A stretch of DNA of 64,000 nt from Georgenia thermotolerans (GTDB lineage Bacteria > Actinomycetota > Actinomycetes > Actinomycetales > Actinomycetaceae). This document shows, one piece after another, positions 23,456 through 32,926 of this stretch (position 1 is its first letter; every line of letters starts with the position of its first letter). The position numbers were made by a program, and so were the translations under genes. The stretch is taken from NCBI RefSeq assembly GCF_009193185.1, contig NZ_VUKF01000012.1, forward strand, positions 1 through 64,000, given 5' to 3'. The notes below the pieces were generated by a model, which was not told where the DNA came from, did no database searches, and was given only the letters and a program-made list of their open reading frames with translations.

Positions 23456-24352
23456 ATGACCGAGGACAACGTCGGGCTCATCGGGCTGGGCGCCATGGGC
23501 CGCCCCATGGCGGCGCACCTGCTCCGGGCGGCGCGCGAGCGCGGCGGCGAGCTGTGGGTGCACAGCCGCCGCCGGGCCAGCGCCGAGGAGCTGGTGGCGG
23601 CCGGGGCCCGCTGGGCGGCCACGCCGGCCGAGCTGGCCGGCCGCTGCGGCGTCGTGGTCAGCATGGTCCAGGACCTGCCTCAGGTCGCCGAGGTCCTCGA
23701 CGGCGACGGCGGGCTCCTCGCCGGGCTGTCCGCCCCGGCGGTCCTCGTCGTCGCCTCGACCAGCTCGCCCGACGGCGTGCGGGCGCTCGCCGACGACGTC
23801 GCCCGCCGCTCGGCGGGGCGGCTCGCCGTCGTCGACGCCCCGGTCTCGGGCGGGGTGGAGGGCGCCGCCGAGGGCACCTTGTCGATCATGGTGGGCGGCG
23901 CGCCGGCGGACGTCGCCCGCGCCCTGCCCTGGCTCGGTGCCATGGGCACCGCCGTCCACCTCGGCCCCATCGGCGCGGGGCAGGTGGCCAAGGCCTGCAA
24001 CCAGCTCATCGTCGCGGCCACCACCGTCGCCCTGGGCGAGGCCAGCGTCATCGCCGAGCGCTCCGGCCTCGACCTGGCCCGGCTCCTCGACCTCCTCGGC
24101 GGCGGCTACGCCGGCTCCCGCCTGCTCGAGGTGAAGAAGTCCCGGCTGGTCGCCCACGACTACACCCCGGCGGCGCCGGCGAAGTTCATGGTCAAGGACC
24201 TCGGCTTCGCCGCCGACGAGGCCCGGCGCACCGGCGTCGCCGTCCGCCAGCTGCCCGTGCTGCAGGAGGTCTTCGCCGACATCACCGCCCGCGGCCTGGG
24301 CGACCTCGACACCGCCGTCGTCCAGCGCGACCTCGAGGACCGCTCCGCCTGA
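23456..24352 (+). CDS. 3-hydroxyisobutyrate dehydrogenase-type oxidoreductase
   Basis: GAGGAGGG at 23445-23452 serves the ATG at 23456. The 298-residue protein is a beta-hydroxyacid dehydrogenase: the NAD(P) motif VGLIGLGAMGRPMAAHL, the substrate-binding DAPVSGGVEGAAEGTLSIMVGG, and GQVAKACNQLIVAATTVALGEA with the catalytic Lys. Such enzymes reduce tartronate semialdehyde or oxidise 3-hydroxyisobutyrate; no glyoxylate or valine genes lie next to it, so the substrate is open. Confidence 0.87.
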   Translation: MTEDNVGLIGLGAMGRPMAAHLLRAARERGGELWVHSRRRASAEELVAAGARWAATPAELAGRCGVVVSMVQDLPQVAEVLDGDGGLLAGLSAPAVLVVASTSSPDGVRALADDVARRSAGRLAVVDAPVSGGVEGAAEGTLSIMVGGAPADVARALPWLGAMGTAVHLGPIGAGQVAKACNQLIVAATTVALGEASVIAERSGLDLARLLDLLGGGYAGSRLLEVKKSRLVAHDYTPAAPAKFMVKDLGFAADEARRTGVAVRQLPVLQEVFADITARGLGDLDTAVVQRDLEDRSA

Positions 24353-24368
24353 GCCGGGTGCGGCGCTC

Positions 24369-24416
24369 ACCGCTCGCGCCCGCCTCCCCGCGATCGCAGA
24401 CCGCTCGCGCCCGCCT
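24369..24416. repeat. Direct repeat of 17 bp
   Basis: ACCGCTCGCGCCCGCCT occurs at 24369-24385 and 24400-24416, 31 bases apart, in the 124-base gap after the dehydrogenase gene. No function is evident. Confidence 0.6.
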
Positions 24417-24476
24417 GCACGGGATCTCCACCCGCCCCCGGCCCCGCCGCCGCCCCGGCGGGCGCACGATGGAGCC

Positions 24477-25448
24477 GTGCCCCGACGGCTGGTCCTCTGG
24501 CTGGCGCTGGCCCTCGTGGTCGTCGCCGCGGCCCTCGCCGTGCTCTCGCCCGGGTTCGTCGGCGCGGTCCTCAGCGTGGGCGGGCGCGGCGGGCCGCCCG
24601 CCGCCGGCACGGCGGCCGCGACGCCGGCACCGGTGGCAACACCCGAGTCGCCGGCGGCGGCCCCGGCCCCGGCGGGGAGCGCCGCGGCGGCCCGGCCCCT
24701 CGCCCGCCTCGCCGTCGCCGGGGACACCGGCACCGGCAGCGACCAGGAGCGGGCCGTGGCCGCCGAGATGGCCCGCCGCGGCGGGGACGACCCCTACGCC
24801 GCCCTCGTCCTGCTGGGCGACCTCGTCTACGACGTCGGTGACCCGGCCCTCGTCGACCGGGTCGTCACCCGGCCCTACGCGCCCGTCCTGGGCACCGGGG
24901 CCGTGCTCGTCCCGGTGCTCGGCAACCACGACGAGGTCAGCGGCGAGCAGGGGCGGATCCTGCGGGCGCTGGGCCGCGACCACCCCTGGTACGTCCAGCA
25001 GGTCGGCCCCGTGCGCCTCGTCGTCCTGGACTCCAACCGGGTCGACGACCCCGCCCAGACCCGGTGGCTCGAGCAGACGCTCGCCGCCGACGTCCCGGCC
25101 GGCACGTGGACCCTCGTCGCCATGCACCACCCGGCCTACTCCGCCGGGGTGCACGGCTCGGACGCGCGGGTGCGCGCGGCGTGGGCCCCGCTGTTTGCGC
25201 GGCACCACGTCCCGCTCGTGCTGGCCGGGCACGACCACGACTACGAGCGCACCGCCCCGCAGGACGGCGTCACCTACGTCGTCTCCGGCGGGGGAGCGAA
25301 GACCCGGCCGGTGGGGCGCGAGCCGTTCACCGCGGTCAGCGCGGCCCGGCTGCACTACCTCGACCTCGCCGTCTACGCCGACCGCCTCGTCGGCACGGCG
25401 ATCACCCCGGACGGGCAGGTGCTGGACAGGTTCACCCTCACCCGCTGA
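24477..25448 (+). CDS. Membrane-anchored or secreted metallophosphoesterase
   Basis: The 323-residue protein has an N-terminal hydrophobic helix, a Pro/Ala-rich linker to about residue 75, and a calcineurin-like phosphoesterase domain with all metal motifs: AGDTGTG, GDLVYD, GNHDE, MHHP and GHDHDYER. The active site is predicted outside the membrane. Relatives hydrolyse phosphomonoesters or phosphodiesters (purple acid phosphatase style). The start is GTG at 24477. Confidence 0.87.
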   Translation: MPRRLVLWLALALVVVAAALAVLSPGFVGAVLSVGGRGGPPAAGTAAATPAPVATPESPAAAPAPAGSAAAARPLARLAVAGDTGTGSDQERAVAAEMARRGGDDPYAALVLLGDLVYDVGDPALVDRVVTRPYAPVLGTGAVLVPVLGNHDEVSGEQGRILRALGRDHPWYVQQVGPVRLVVLDSNRVDDPAQTRWLEQTLAADVPAGTWTLVAMHHPAYSAGVHGSDARVRAAWAPLFARHHVPLVLAGHDHDYERTAPQDGVTYVVSGGGAKTRPVGREPFTAVSAARLHYLDLAVYADRLVGTAITPDGQVLDRFTLTR

Positions 25449-25498
25449 CCCCGGCTCCCGCAGCCAGGATGACGATCCGGGCGCAGCCAGCGTGGCAT

Positions 25499-28398
25499 CT
25501 AGGCCCGCGGCGGGGGCGCAAGGGGTCGGCCCCGGCTGGCCTCCTCGAGGATCTCGAGGATGTGCCGGTAGGGCCGCCCGGTCGCGGCGGTCATCCCCAT
25601 CTCGCACGTGCGGTTGCACGAGGCGTACGCGCCGAAGGTGCCGCCGCGGCGCTCGCGGGCGGCCAGCTCGGCGGCCTGGGCCGCGGTGGCGCTCGCGGTC
25701 AGCTCCGGGTGGAGCATGCCTCGGTCCCCGGCCGTGCCGCAGCAGCCCCAGGTGTCCGGCACGGTGACCTCCCGCGCCACCGCCCGGGCCAGGACGGTCA
25801 GGTCGCCCACCGCGCCCAGGTGCACGGCCGAGCAGGTCGGGTGCAGCGCGAGGGAGGGCAGCGGCCGGAGGGCGAGCCGCGGCAGCAGCGTGGCGCGGGC
25901 GAAGGTCACCGCGTCGAGCAGCGTCAGGCGGTCCCACCGCCGCGCGTCCTCCTCGCCCAGCCGGGCGCGGATGCCGGTCAGGCCGTGCGTGCAGCTGGTG
26001 GCGTCGCACACCACCGGCAGCCGGCCGCCGTCGGACGCCTGCCACACGGCCGCGGCGACCTTGCGGGCCATGACCGTGGCGCCGTCGACCAGCCCCTTGG
26101 ACTCCCACACCGTCGCGCAGCACAGCCCGTCGATGCCCGCCGGCACGACGACGCGCACCCCCGCCCGCGCGCACAGCCGCAGGAACGCCACGGCGACGCC
26201 CGCGCCGTCGCCCTCGGCGGCGAAGAGCGAGCCGATGCACGCCGGGAAGTAGACGGCCTGGGCCGCTCCGGGCGCCTGCTCCGGCGGCACGACCGCGGGG
26301 GAGTGGGCGGCCAGCGCGGCCCGGGCCGTGCCCGCCCCGGGCAGGTCGCCGACCTGCGGGACCCAGTCGCGCACCGTCTCCCCGGCCACCTTCCGCACCC
26401 CGGCGCTGAGCCCGCGCAGGACCGGACCGGGCACCGCCTCCGCCACGGTCAGGGCGCCGCGCAGCGCCGCCGTCGTCGGGCCCCAGGCCCGCGCCGCCGC
26501 CGCGCCGGCGGCCTGCACGGGCGCCGGGCGGGCCGCGGCGCGGAAGGTCTTCATGACCTTGCCGGTGTCGATGCGCACCGGGCACGCCGTCACGCACATG
26601 GAGTCGGCGGCGCAGGTGTGCACCGCCTGGTAGTCGTAGGCCGCGGTCAGCTCCTCCCGCCGGTCGGGCCCGGCGACGGCGATGTCGCGCAGCAGCGTGA
26701 TGCGCTGACGGGGGGAGTGGTGGCGTTGCGGGAGGGGCACACCGGCTCGCAGTAGCCGCACTCCACGCACCGGTCGAGCTCGGGGTGGACCGCGGGCACC
26801 ACCTTGAGGTGGCGCAAGTGCGCCTGCGGGTCCTCGTCGAGCACCACCCCCGGGGCCAGCACGCCGGCCGGGTCGCACAGCGCCTTGATCTCGCGCATGA
26901 CGTCGTACAGGGCGTCGCCATACTGCCGGCGCACGTACGGCGCCATGATGCGGCCGGTGCCGTGCTCGGCCTTGAGCGAGCCGTCCGCGCCGAGGACGAG
27001 GTCCACCAGGTCCTCGGTGAACGCGGCGTAGGCGTCGAGCTCGGCGGGCACGTCCAGGTGCGGGTTGATCATGAAGTGCAGGTTGGCGTCCTTGGCGTGC
27101 CCGAAGGTCACGGCGTCGTGGTAGCCGTAGCGCGCCAGCAGCGCGTCGAGGTCGCGCACCGTGCCGGGCAGGGCCGCGGGCGGGACGACGACGTCCTCCA
27201 GCAGCGCGGTGGTCCCCGGCGGCCGGGCGCCCGCCACGGCGGCGTACAGGTCCTTGCGCACCGCCCACATCCGCCCCCGGGCCACCGGGTCGGACGTCAG
27301 CGCCGTGGGCAGCGCCAGCTCCAGGCGCGCCAGGACCGGCTCGAGCCGGGTGCGCGCCTCGGCGAGCCCCTCCGCGGTGGCGTCCTGGAGCTCCACCAGC
27401 AGCGCGGTGTGCTCCTCCACCGGGATCGCGCGCATGACCTCGTCCGCCTGCGGGTCGCGCTGCGCCACGCGCAGCGCCGCGGGGTCCATGAGCTCGATGG
27501 CCACCGCCCCGGCCTCGCTCAACGGCGCGATCGCGTCGCTGGCCCGGGCGATGGAGTCGAACACGCACAGCGCGGTGGCCACGTGCGGCAGGGCGGGCAC
27601 GGTCCGCAGCGTCACCTCGGCGACGTAGGCGAGGGTGCCCTCGGACCCGACCACCAGGTGGGCGAGGATGTCCACCGCCCGGTCGTGGTCGAGGAGGGCG
27701 TTGAGGCCGTAGCCCATGGTGTTCTTCATCGAGAACTGGTGCTCGATGCGCGCGCGCAGGCCGGCGTCCCCGCGCACCCGGTCCCGCAGCCGCAGCAGCC
27801 CGGCGTGCAGGTCCGGCTCCCGGTCCCGCAGCCGGGCATCGGCGTCGGGGGCGGCGGTGTCGAGCACCGTGCCCGAGGGCAGCGCGAGCACCATCGACGC
27901 CAGCGTGCGGTAGGCGGTGGCCACCGTGCCGGACGTCATGCCGGAGGAGTTGTTCGCCACCACCCCGCCGATGGTGCACGCCCGCTCGCTGGCCGGGTCC
28001 GGGCCGAGGCGGCGGCCGTAGGGCGCCAGCGCCGCGTTGACCCGTCGCAGCACCGCGCCGGGCTGGCAGCGGACCCGGGCGCCGCCGTCGAGGACCTCCA
28101 CCTCCGCCTGGTGCCGGCGCACGTCGACGAGCACCCCGTCGGTCACCCCCTGGCCGGACAGCGACGTCCCGCCGGAGCGGAACGTCAGCGGCACCCCCGC
28201 CCGGGTGGCCGCGGCGAGGACGGCGGCCACCTGCCCGGTGGAGGTCGCGGTGACCACCGCGCGGGGGGTGAGCAGGTAGTGCGAGGCGTCGTGGGCCATC
28301 CGGGCACGGTCGACGACCGCGGTGCTCAGCCCTCCCGGCCCCGCCGCCTCGCCGAGCACCGCCGGGTCTGCCGTGCGCGCCGGGCGCGTGGTGGTCAT
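25499..28398 (-). pseudogene. FAD/Fe-S D-lactate dehydrogenase-type oxidase, one-base frameshift
   Basis: Two overlapping frames together make one about 966-residue protein. The first (28398 to about 26716) has the FAD-linked oxidase part, with LTFRSGGTSLSGQG, CTIGGVVANNSSGM and GHAKDANLHFMINP, and reaches the ferredoxin motif CVECGYCEPVCPS. It then breaks and stops at 26647. The second frame resumes with PRQRITLLRDIA, the motif CAADSMCVTACPV, and two CCG-type segments (CCATVWESKG, WGCCGTAGD), ending at 25499. Adding one C to the six-base C run (G6 on the plus strand, 26710-26715) restores the frame with family-like sequence. It would oxidise D-lactate or a related 2-hydroxy acid. It is divergent from lldP. 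Sequencing error, real inactivation or slippage are all possible. Confidence 0.85.
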
Positions 28399-28564
28399 GG
28401 CGTCATCACCCTCCGAGCGACCTGCCCCCACTGTGCCACCGCGCCGGCGCCGACGGCGGGCGAGCGGGAGCGCGGCCGCCCCCGCACCCGGGTGCCACCG
28501 GGGTGGGGGAATCGTCCCTTTCGGCGGGCGCCGCGGGCGATGGAGGAGCACCCTGGTGGCGGTC

Positions 28565-28584
28565 CCTGGCGACCGGTCGCCAGG
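28565..28584. promoter_or_regulatory. 20-bp perfect palindrome between the lactate genes
   Basis: CCTGGCGACCGGTCGCCAGG is fully self-complementary and lies 26 bases before the lldP ATG in the 211-base divergent gap shared with the lactate dehydrogenase gene. Its place fits an operator, not a terminator. The binding regulator is not identifiable from the sequence. Confidence 0.6.
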
Positions 28585-28609
28585 CCGACACCTGAGCGAT
28601 GGAGCCGTC

Positions 28610-30298
28610 ATGACATCGACCGTCCTGGCCGCGACCTTCACACCGACGACGGACCCTGTGGGCGGCAGCCTGCTCGCGTCCGCACTCGTGGCCCTGATCC
28701 CACTGATCGTCTTCTTCGTCATGCTGGGGGTGCTCAGGCTCAAGGCGTACGTCTCCGCCCTGGGCGCGCTCGCCGCGGCGCTGCTCGTGGCGGTCATCGC
28801 CTTCGGCATGCCCGCCCCCCTGGCCCTGCTCTCGGCGACGCAGGGCGCGGCCTTCGGCCTGTTCCCGATCCTGTGGATCGTCATCACGGCCATCTGGCTC
28901 TACGAGCTGACCGTCATCAGCGGCCGGATGGACGACGTGCGCGCCACCTTCAGCGCCGTCGGCCGCGGGGACATGCGGGTGCAGGCCATGCTCATCGCGT
29001 TCTGCTTCGGCGCCCTGCTCGAGGCGCTCGCCGGGTTCGGCGCCCCGGTGGCCATCACCGGCGCGATGCTCCTCGCGCTGGGCCTGCCGCCCATCCGGTC
29101 CGCCATGATCGCCCTGGTCGCCAACACCGCACCGGTGGCCTTCGGAGCGATGGCCATCCCGATCACGACGGCGGGGAACCTCACCCAGATCCCGCCGGCC
29201 GAGATCGCCGGCGTCGTCGGCCACCAGACGCCGTTCCTCGCGCTGTTCGTGCCGACGCTGCTGCTCTACATCGCGGACGGCCGGCGCGGCGTGCGTGAGG
29301 CGTGGCCGGTCGCGGCCGTCACCGGGCTGGTGTTCGCGATCCTGCAGTGGTGGGCATCGAACTACTTCGCCTACGAGCTCACCGACGTCATCGCGTCCCT
29401 CGGTGCCTTCGCCGCCGCGGTGGTCATGCTGCGCTGGTGGCGGCCGACGACGCCGGACGAGCAGCGTTCCCATGTGGTCGACGCGGGCCGTGACCTGACC
29501 CCCGAGCGGGTGATCCTCGGCCTGCTGCCCTACTGGCTCGTGGTCATCATCTTCGGCATCGGCAAGCTGTGGCGAGTCGGCGTGGACGTCCCCGCGGCCC
29601 TCGCCTCGACGGACGTGAAGGTCCAGTGGCCGGGCCTGTACGGCAACCTGCTCGCTGCGGACGGCGCCCCCTCGCCGTCGGCCGTCTACACCTTCCAGTG
29701 GCTCTCCAGCCCCGGCACCATGCTGCTCATCACCGGCCTCATCGTCACCGTCGTCTACTCCTTCGCCCGGGACCGGGGCCGGGCGCCCATCACGATCGGC
29801 CAGGGCATCGGCGCGTTCTTCCGGACGGTGCGGGACATGTGGCGTGCCATCCTGACGATCGCCACCGTGCTGGCCCTGGCCTACGTGATGAACCAGTCCG
29901 GGCAGACGACGACGATCGGCACCTGGATGGCCGCCACCGGCGGGCTCTTCGCCTTCCTCTCGCCCATCCTCGGCTGGCTGGGCACCGCCGTGACCGGGTC
30001 GGACACCTCCTCCAACGCCTTGTTCGCCAAGCTGCAGCAGACGGCGGGCATCCAGGCGGGGATCGACCCGCACCTGCTCGTGGCCGCCAACTCCTCCGGC
30101 GGGGTGGTGGGGAAGATGATCAGCCCGCAGAACCTCACCATCGCCGCCGCCGCGATCAACAGGCCCGCGGCAGAGCCGGAACTCCTGCGCCGCGTCATCG
30201 GCTACAGCATCGTCATGCTGCTGTTCCTCTGCGTCCTCGTCTACCTGCAGTCCACGCCGGTGCTCGGCTGGATGATCGCCTCGGCGGGCGGGCGGTGA
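28610..30298 (+). CDS. lldP: L-lactate permease (LctP/LldP family)
   Basis: The ATG at 28610 has GGAG at 28601. The 562-residue protein has about 13 membrane segments and the LctP signatures: LEALAGFGAPVAITGAMLLALGL, LVANTAPVAFGAMAIPI, GSDTSSNALFAKLQ and ANSSGGVVGKMISPQNL. It imports lactate (often also glycolate) with protons. The divergent FAD/Fe-S dehydrogenase and the shared palindrome at 28565 make this a lactate-use locus. The fucose-type operon at 45.7-51 kb would yield lactate, a possible metabolic link. Confidence 0.93.
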   Translation: MTSTVLAATFTPTTDPVGGSLLASALVALIPLIVFFVMLGVLRLKAYVSALGALAAALLVAVIAFGMPAPLALLSATQGAAFGLFPILWIVITAIWLYELTVISGRMDDVRATFSAVGRGDMRVQAMLIAFCFGALLEALAGFGAPVAITGAMLLALGLPPIRSAMIALVANTAPVAFGAMAIPITTAGNLTQIPPAEIAGVVGHQTPFLALFVPTLLLYIADGRRGVREAWPVAAVTGLVFAILQWWASNYFAYELTDVIASLGAFAAAVVMLRWWRPTTPDEQRSHVVDAGRDLTPERVILGLLPYWLVVIIFGIGKLWRVGVDVPAALASTDVKVQWPGLYGNLLAADGAPSPSAVYTFQWLSSPGTMLLITGLIVTVVYSFARDRGRAPITIGQGIGAFFRTVRDMWRAILTIATVLALAYVMNQSGQTTTIGTWMAATGGLFAFLSPILGWLGTAVTGSDTSSNALFAKLQQTAGIQAGIDPHLLVAANSSGGVVGKMISPQNLTIAAAAINRPAAEPELLRRVIGYSIVMLLFLCVLVYLQSTPVLGWMIASAGGR

Positions 30299-30332
30299 CA
30301 CCGCCCGGGCACAGCGCCCGCGGGTGAACGGG

Positions 30333-30369
30333 CGACGGCGCCGCCGGGAAGCTCCCGGCGGCGCCGTCG
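30333..30369. terminator. 17-bp perfect hairpin between convergent genes
   Basis: Perfect arms at 30333-30349 and 30353-30369 with the loop AGC lie between the ends of lldP and the secreted protease gene. There is no T-tract in either direction, a form seen in GC-rich actinobacteria, and it can act on both strands. Confidence 0.75.
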
Positions 30370-30418
30370 TGGGTCGGTGCGTCCGCCGGCCTCAGGGGCC
30401 GGCACGCACGCCCTGGTG

Positions 30419-32545
30419 CTACTTCTTCTGCTTGACCACCGAGTAGTCGTAGCCGGCGTCGAGCACGGCCAGGTCCCCGGTGGGCAGGTTGGACACCGAG
30501 GCGACGAAGTCGGAGCCGGCTCCGTTGGCGCACTTGGTGTCGAACGTGGCGGTGGTGATGTGGTCCCCGGTGTACCGGTAGACGAAGTTGCCCGCGCCGT
30601 CGGCGATCTCGCCCGGCGTGGTCCTGCCCGGGGTCAGGTCGCACTGGGAGATGACCTGCAGCGTCCAGTTGTTCTCCTGCGCGCCGGTGGTCTCGATCCA
30701 GCCCTCGCCGTCGGGCGAGACCGCGGCCGCCCGGCCGTCGACGGCGACGTCGTCGATGAACCAGCCGGTGTCGAGGTAGGCCGCGTCGCTGGAGTAGCGC
30801 CAGCGCAGGTCGGTCGCGCCGGCCGGCACGGTCACCGCGTACTGCAGGTACTGCGGCTCGTCGACGAAGTACGCCCCGCCGGAGGTGCCGGTGAGGCCGT
30901 TGCCCTCGGTGTTGTTCCCGTGCGGGTCGTCGTTGCTCGAGACGACCTTGCCGCTGGCGACGTCGGTGACCGGCACGGTCACCCACTCGCCGTCCACCAG
31001 GGCCTCGACGAAGCCGTAGTCCCAGCCCTCCTCGATGAAGTGCCAGTTCCAGAAGGTCACCGTCTCCCCGCCGGTGACGGTGGTGTCCAGGCCGAGGAGA
31101 TGGTCGGACTGGCTGGCGTACCCGCCCCACCAGTGCGTCTCGCCGGTGTGCGGGGCGACGACGGTGGTCTCGTCACCGTCGAACGTCAGGGAGACCCGCG
31201 GGCCGGGGTTGCGGAACTTCTCGTAGGAGACGCCGAAGGGCAGCGCGGTGCCGTCGGGCCGGTTGGGCAGCTTGCCCCACTTGGCGCCAGGCAGCGCGCC
31301 CTGGTAGTTGCCGCGGCCGTCCCAGAAGACGTCGTTGGCGATGTCCACGGTCCAGCCGCCCGACGCCGCACCGAGGTCGAAGTTCTCCAGGTCGAACAGC
31401 GCCGAGTTCTCGTCGTCGAGGTACATCGTCACGGCCCAGTCCTGGAACAGCTCGTCGGCCGAGCGCAGGTGGGCGCCCGTCTGGGCGTTGAACGCGTCGA
31501 TCGCGTTCTGCACGCCGGCCATGCCGTCGGCCTGCTCGGCGAAGATGAGCTTGATGAGCAGGTCGCCCGCGGTGCCGTCGTACTCGAGGTCCGGCGTCAG
31601 GTCGCCGCCGCCGTTGCCGCCGGCCTGCTCCCACAGGTAGGCGAAGTAGCTGAAGGAGGCGCCGTAGTTCTCCAGGCCGCCGCCCCACCGGGTCAGCGAG
31701 GTCTCGCGGTGGAAGACCTGCTGGTAGGTCAGGTGGCTGCCGGTCATGTCGTAGCCGTTGAGGAAGGCCGCGACGTCGGCCAGGCCCTCGTCCACCCAGG
31801 ACAGCTCGCCCGGGTCGGAGTAGTTCATGAGCAGGTGCTCGAGCTCGTGGGCGATGACGCCCTCGTACAGCTCGGGCCGGTCGTTGCTCGGGTCCCCGTC
31901 GGTCCACGGCACGGAGGTGGGGTCACCGATGCGGTTGGCCCAGTCCAGCGCGTCGAGCACGATGACGTTCATGCCGAGGGACTGCATGAAGTCCGGCGCG
32001 AAGTACCCGGCGGTGTAGGACGTCACCGAGCAGTCGTAGTAGGACTCGTCCTGGACGTTGTAGACCAGGGTGACCAGGGACTTGCTGTCCGGGTCGCTCG
32101 GGTCGGCCGACCCCATCTCGCCGAAGTGCGCCTCGTCGACGGCGACGATCTGGTTCTTGAGCTCGTCGCCGAGGTAGTCGATCTGCGCCTGGGTGAGCCG
32201 GTAGTCCTCGGCCCCCTTGTCGGCGCACGGGACGAACTCGTCGTCCGGGTTGTGGTCGAAGGCCGGGTCGAGGCTGTCCACGCCGGCCGGGCCCTGCAAC
32301 GCGCCCTGCGGGACGTAGACGTACACCGGCGTGCCCTCCGCGGTCTCGCCGGCGTAGGCGCGCTCGAAGACCTGGTCGTACGTGCCCCCGGCCTCGGAGT
32401 CGTTGATCGGCACGGTGATCGTCGGGTCGCCCGCGCTGCCGCGGTCCACCGGGTCGGCCGCCAGGGCCGGGGCGGTCAGGCCGCCCACCGCCAGCGCGCT
32501 GGTCGCCGTCGTCGCCACCAGCGTGCGACGCCATGGCTGTCTCAT
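30419..32545 (-). CDS. Secreted zinc metalloprotease (M6/M30-like)
   Basis: The ATG at 32545 follows AGGGGG and gives a Sec signal peptide ending in APALA. The 708-residue protein has the zinc motif HELEH at 233-237 followed by WVDEGLAD (E253), a gluzincin-type arrangement as in hyicolysin and related secreted peptidases. The C-terminal half is beta-rich and Trp/Tyr/Gly-rich, with a segment (WRYSSDAAYLDTGWFIDDVAVDG) resembling the adhesion-like domain of immune-inhibitor-A proteins. It likely degrades extracellular protein for nutrition. In-frame extension further upstream is a GC-rich artefact. Confidence 0.8.
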   Translation of the reverse strand: MRQPWRRTLVATTATSALAVGGLTAPALAADPVDRGSAGDPTITVPINDSEAGGTYDQVFERAYAGETAEGTPVYVYVPQGALQGPAGVDSLDPAFDHNPDDEFVPCADKGAEDYRLTQAQIDYLGDELKNQIVAVDEAHFGEMGSADPSDPDSKSLVTLVYNVQDESYYDCSVTSYTAGYFAPDFMQSLGMNVIVLDALDWANRIGDPTSVPWTDGDPSNDRPELYEGVIAHELEHLLMNYSDPGELSWVDEGLADVAAFLNGYDMTGSHLTYQQVFHRETSLTRWGGGLENYGASFSYFAYLWEQAGGNGGGDLTPDLEYDGTAGDLLIKLIFAEQADGMAGVQNAIDAFNAQTGAHLRSADELFQDWAVTMYLDDENSALFDLENFDLGAASGGWTVDIANDVFWDGRGNYQGALPGAKWGKLPNRPDGTALPFGVSYEKFRNPGPRVSLTFDGDETTVVAPHTGETHWWGGYASQSDHLLGLDTTVTGGETVTFWNWHFIEEGWDYGFVEALVDGEWVTVPVTDVASGKVVSSNDDPHGNNTEGNGLTGTSGGAYFVDEPQYLQYAVTVPAGATDLRWRYSSDAAYLDTGWFIDDVAVDGRAAAVSPDGEGWIETTGAQENNWTLQVISQCDLTPGRTTPGEIADGAGNFVYRYTGDHITTATFDTKCANGAGSDFVASVSNLPTGDLAVLDAGYDYSVVKQKK

Positions 32546-32926
32546 GTGGTTCCCCCTCTCGACCCCCAGGGGAGGTCGTGTTCCTGTCCGGTCGGGCCGG
32601 CCGGGCGCCGATGCCGTGACCAGCCCGCACGAGGCCCCTTTGCCGGGCTTTGGGCTTCGCCGGGCACAACGTAGTACCGGACCGGGGTCGGTGGTGGGAG
32701 ATTCCGGACGCGTGAAAGGGGCGCCGTCGGGGACCACCACCATGCGGCGACGGTGGCGAGGGCCGCGTGAGGACGCTGCCGGACCGAAAGAACGGGGTGC
32801 TACCGGACGGGAAGCGGCGGCACTCCGCCGTTCTTGCGGGCCGGGCCGGACGGTGGGACGCTCACGATGCCGGTGGGCCACAGGGGCGTGGACCGGCCGG
32901 GGCGAGCCACGAAGAAGGGGGACGCC
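32546..32926. other. Divergent intergenic region, 381 bp
   Basis: The gap between the secreted protease and the universal stress protein gene must hold both promoters. The strong ribosome sites lie at its two edges. I found no convincing -10/-35 pair, operator dyad or small gene in it; a minus-strand TACTAC near 32669-32674 is the best -10 candidate for the protease. Confidence 0.4.

Noticed and set aside
32700-32926. A DosR/DevR-type box before the universal stress protein gene
   Set aside because: Isolated GGGAC-like halves occur (near 32740 and 32872) but no paired symmetrical 20-bp box could be made.
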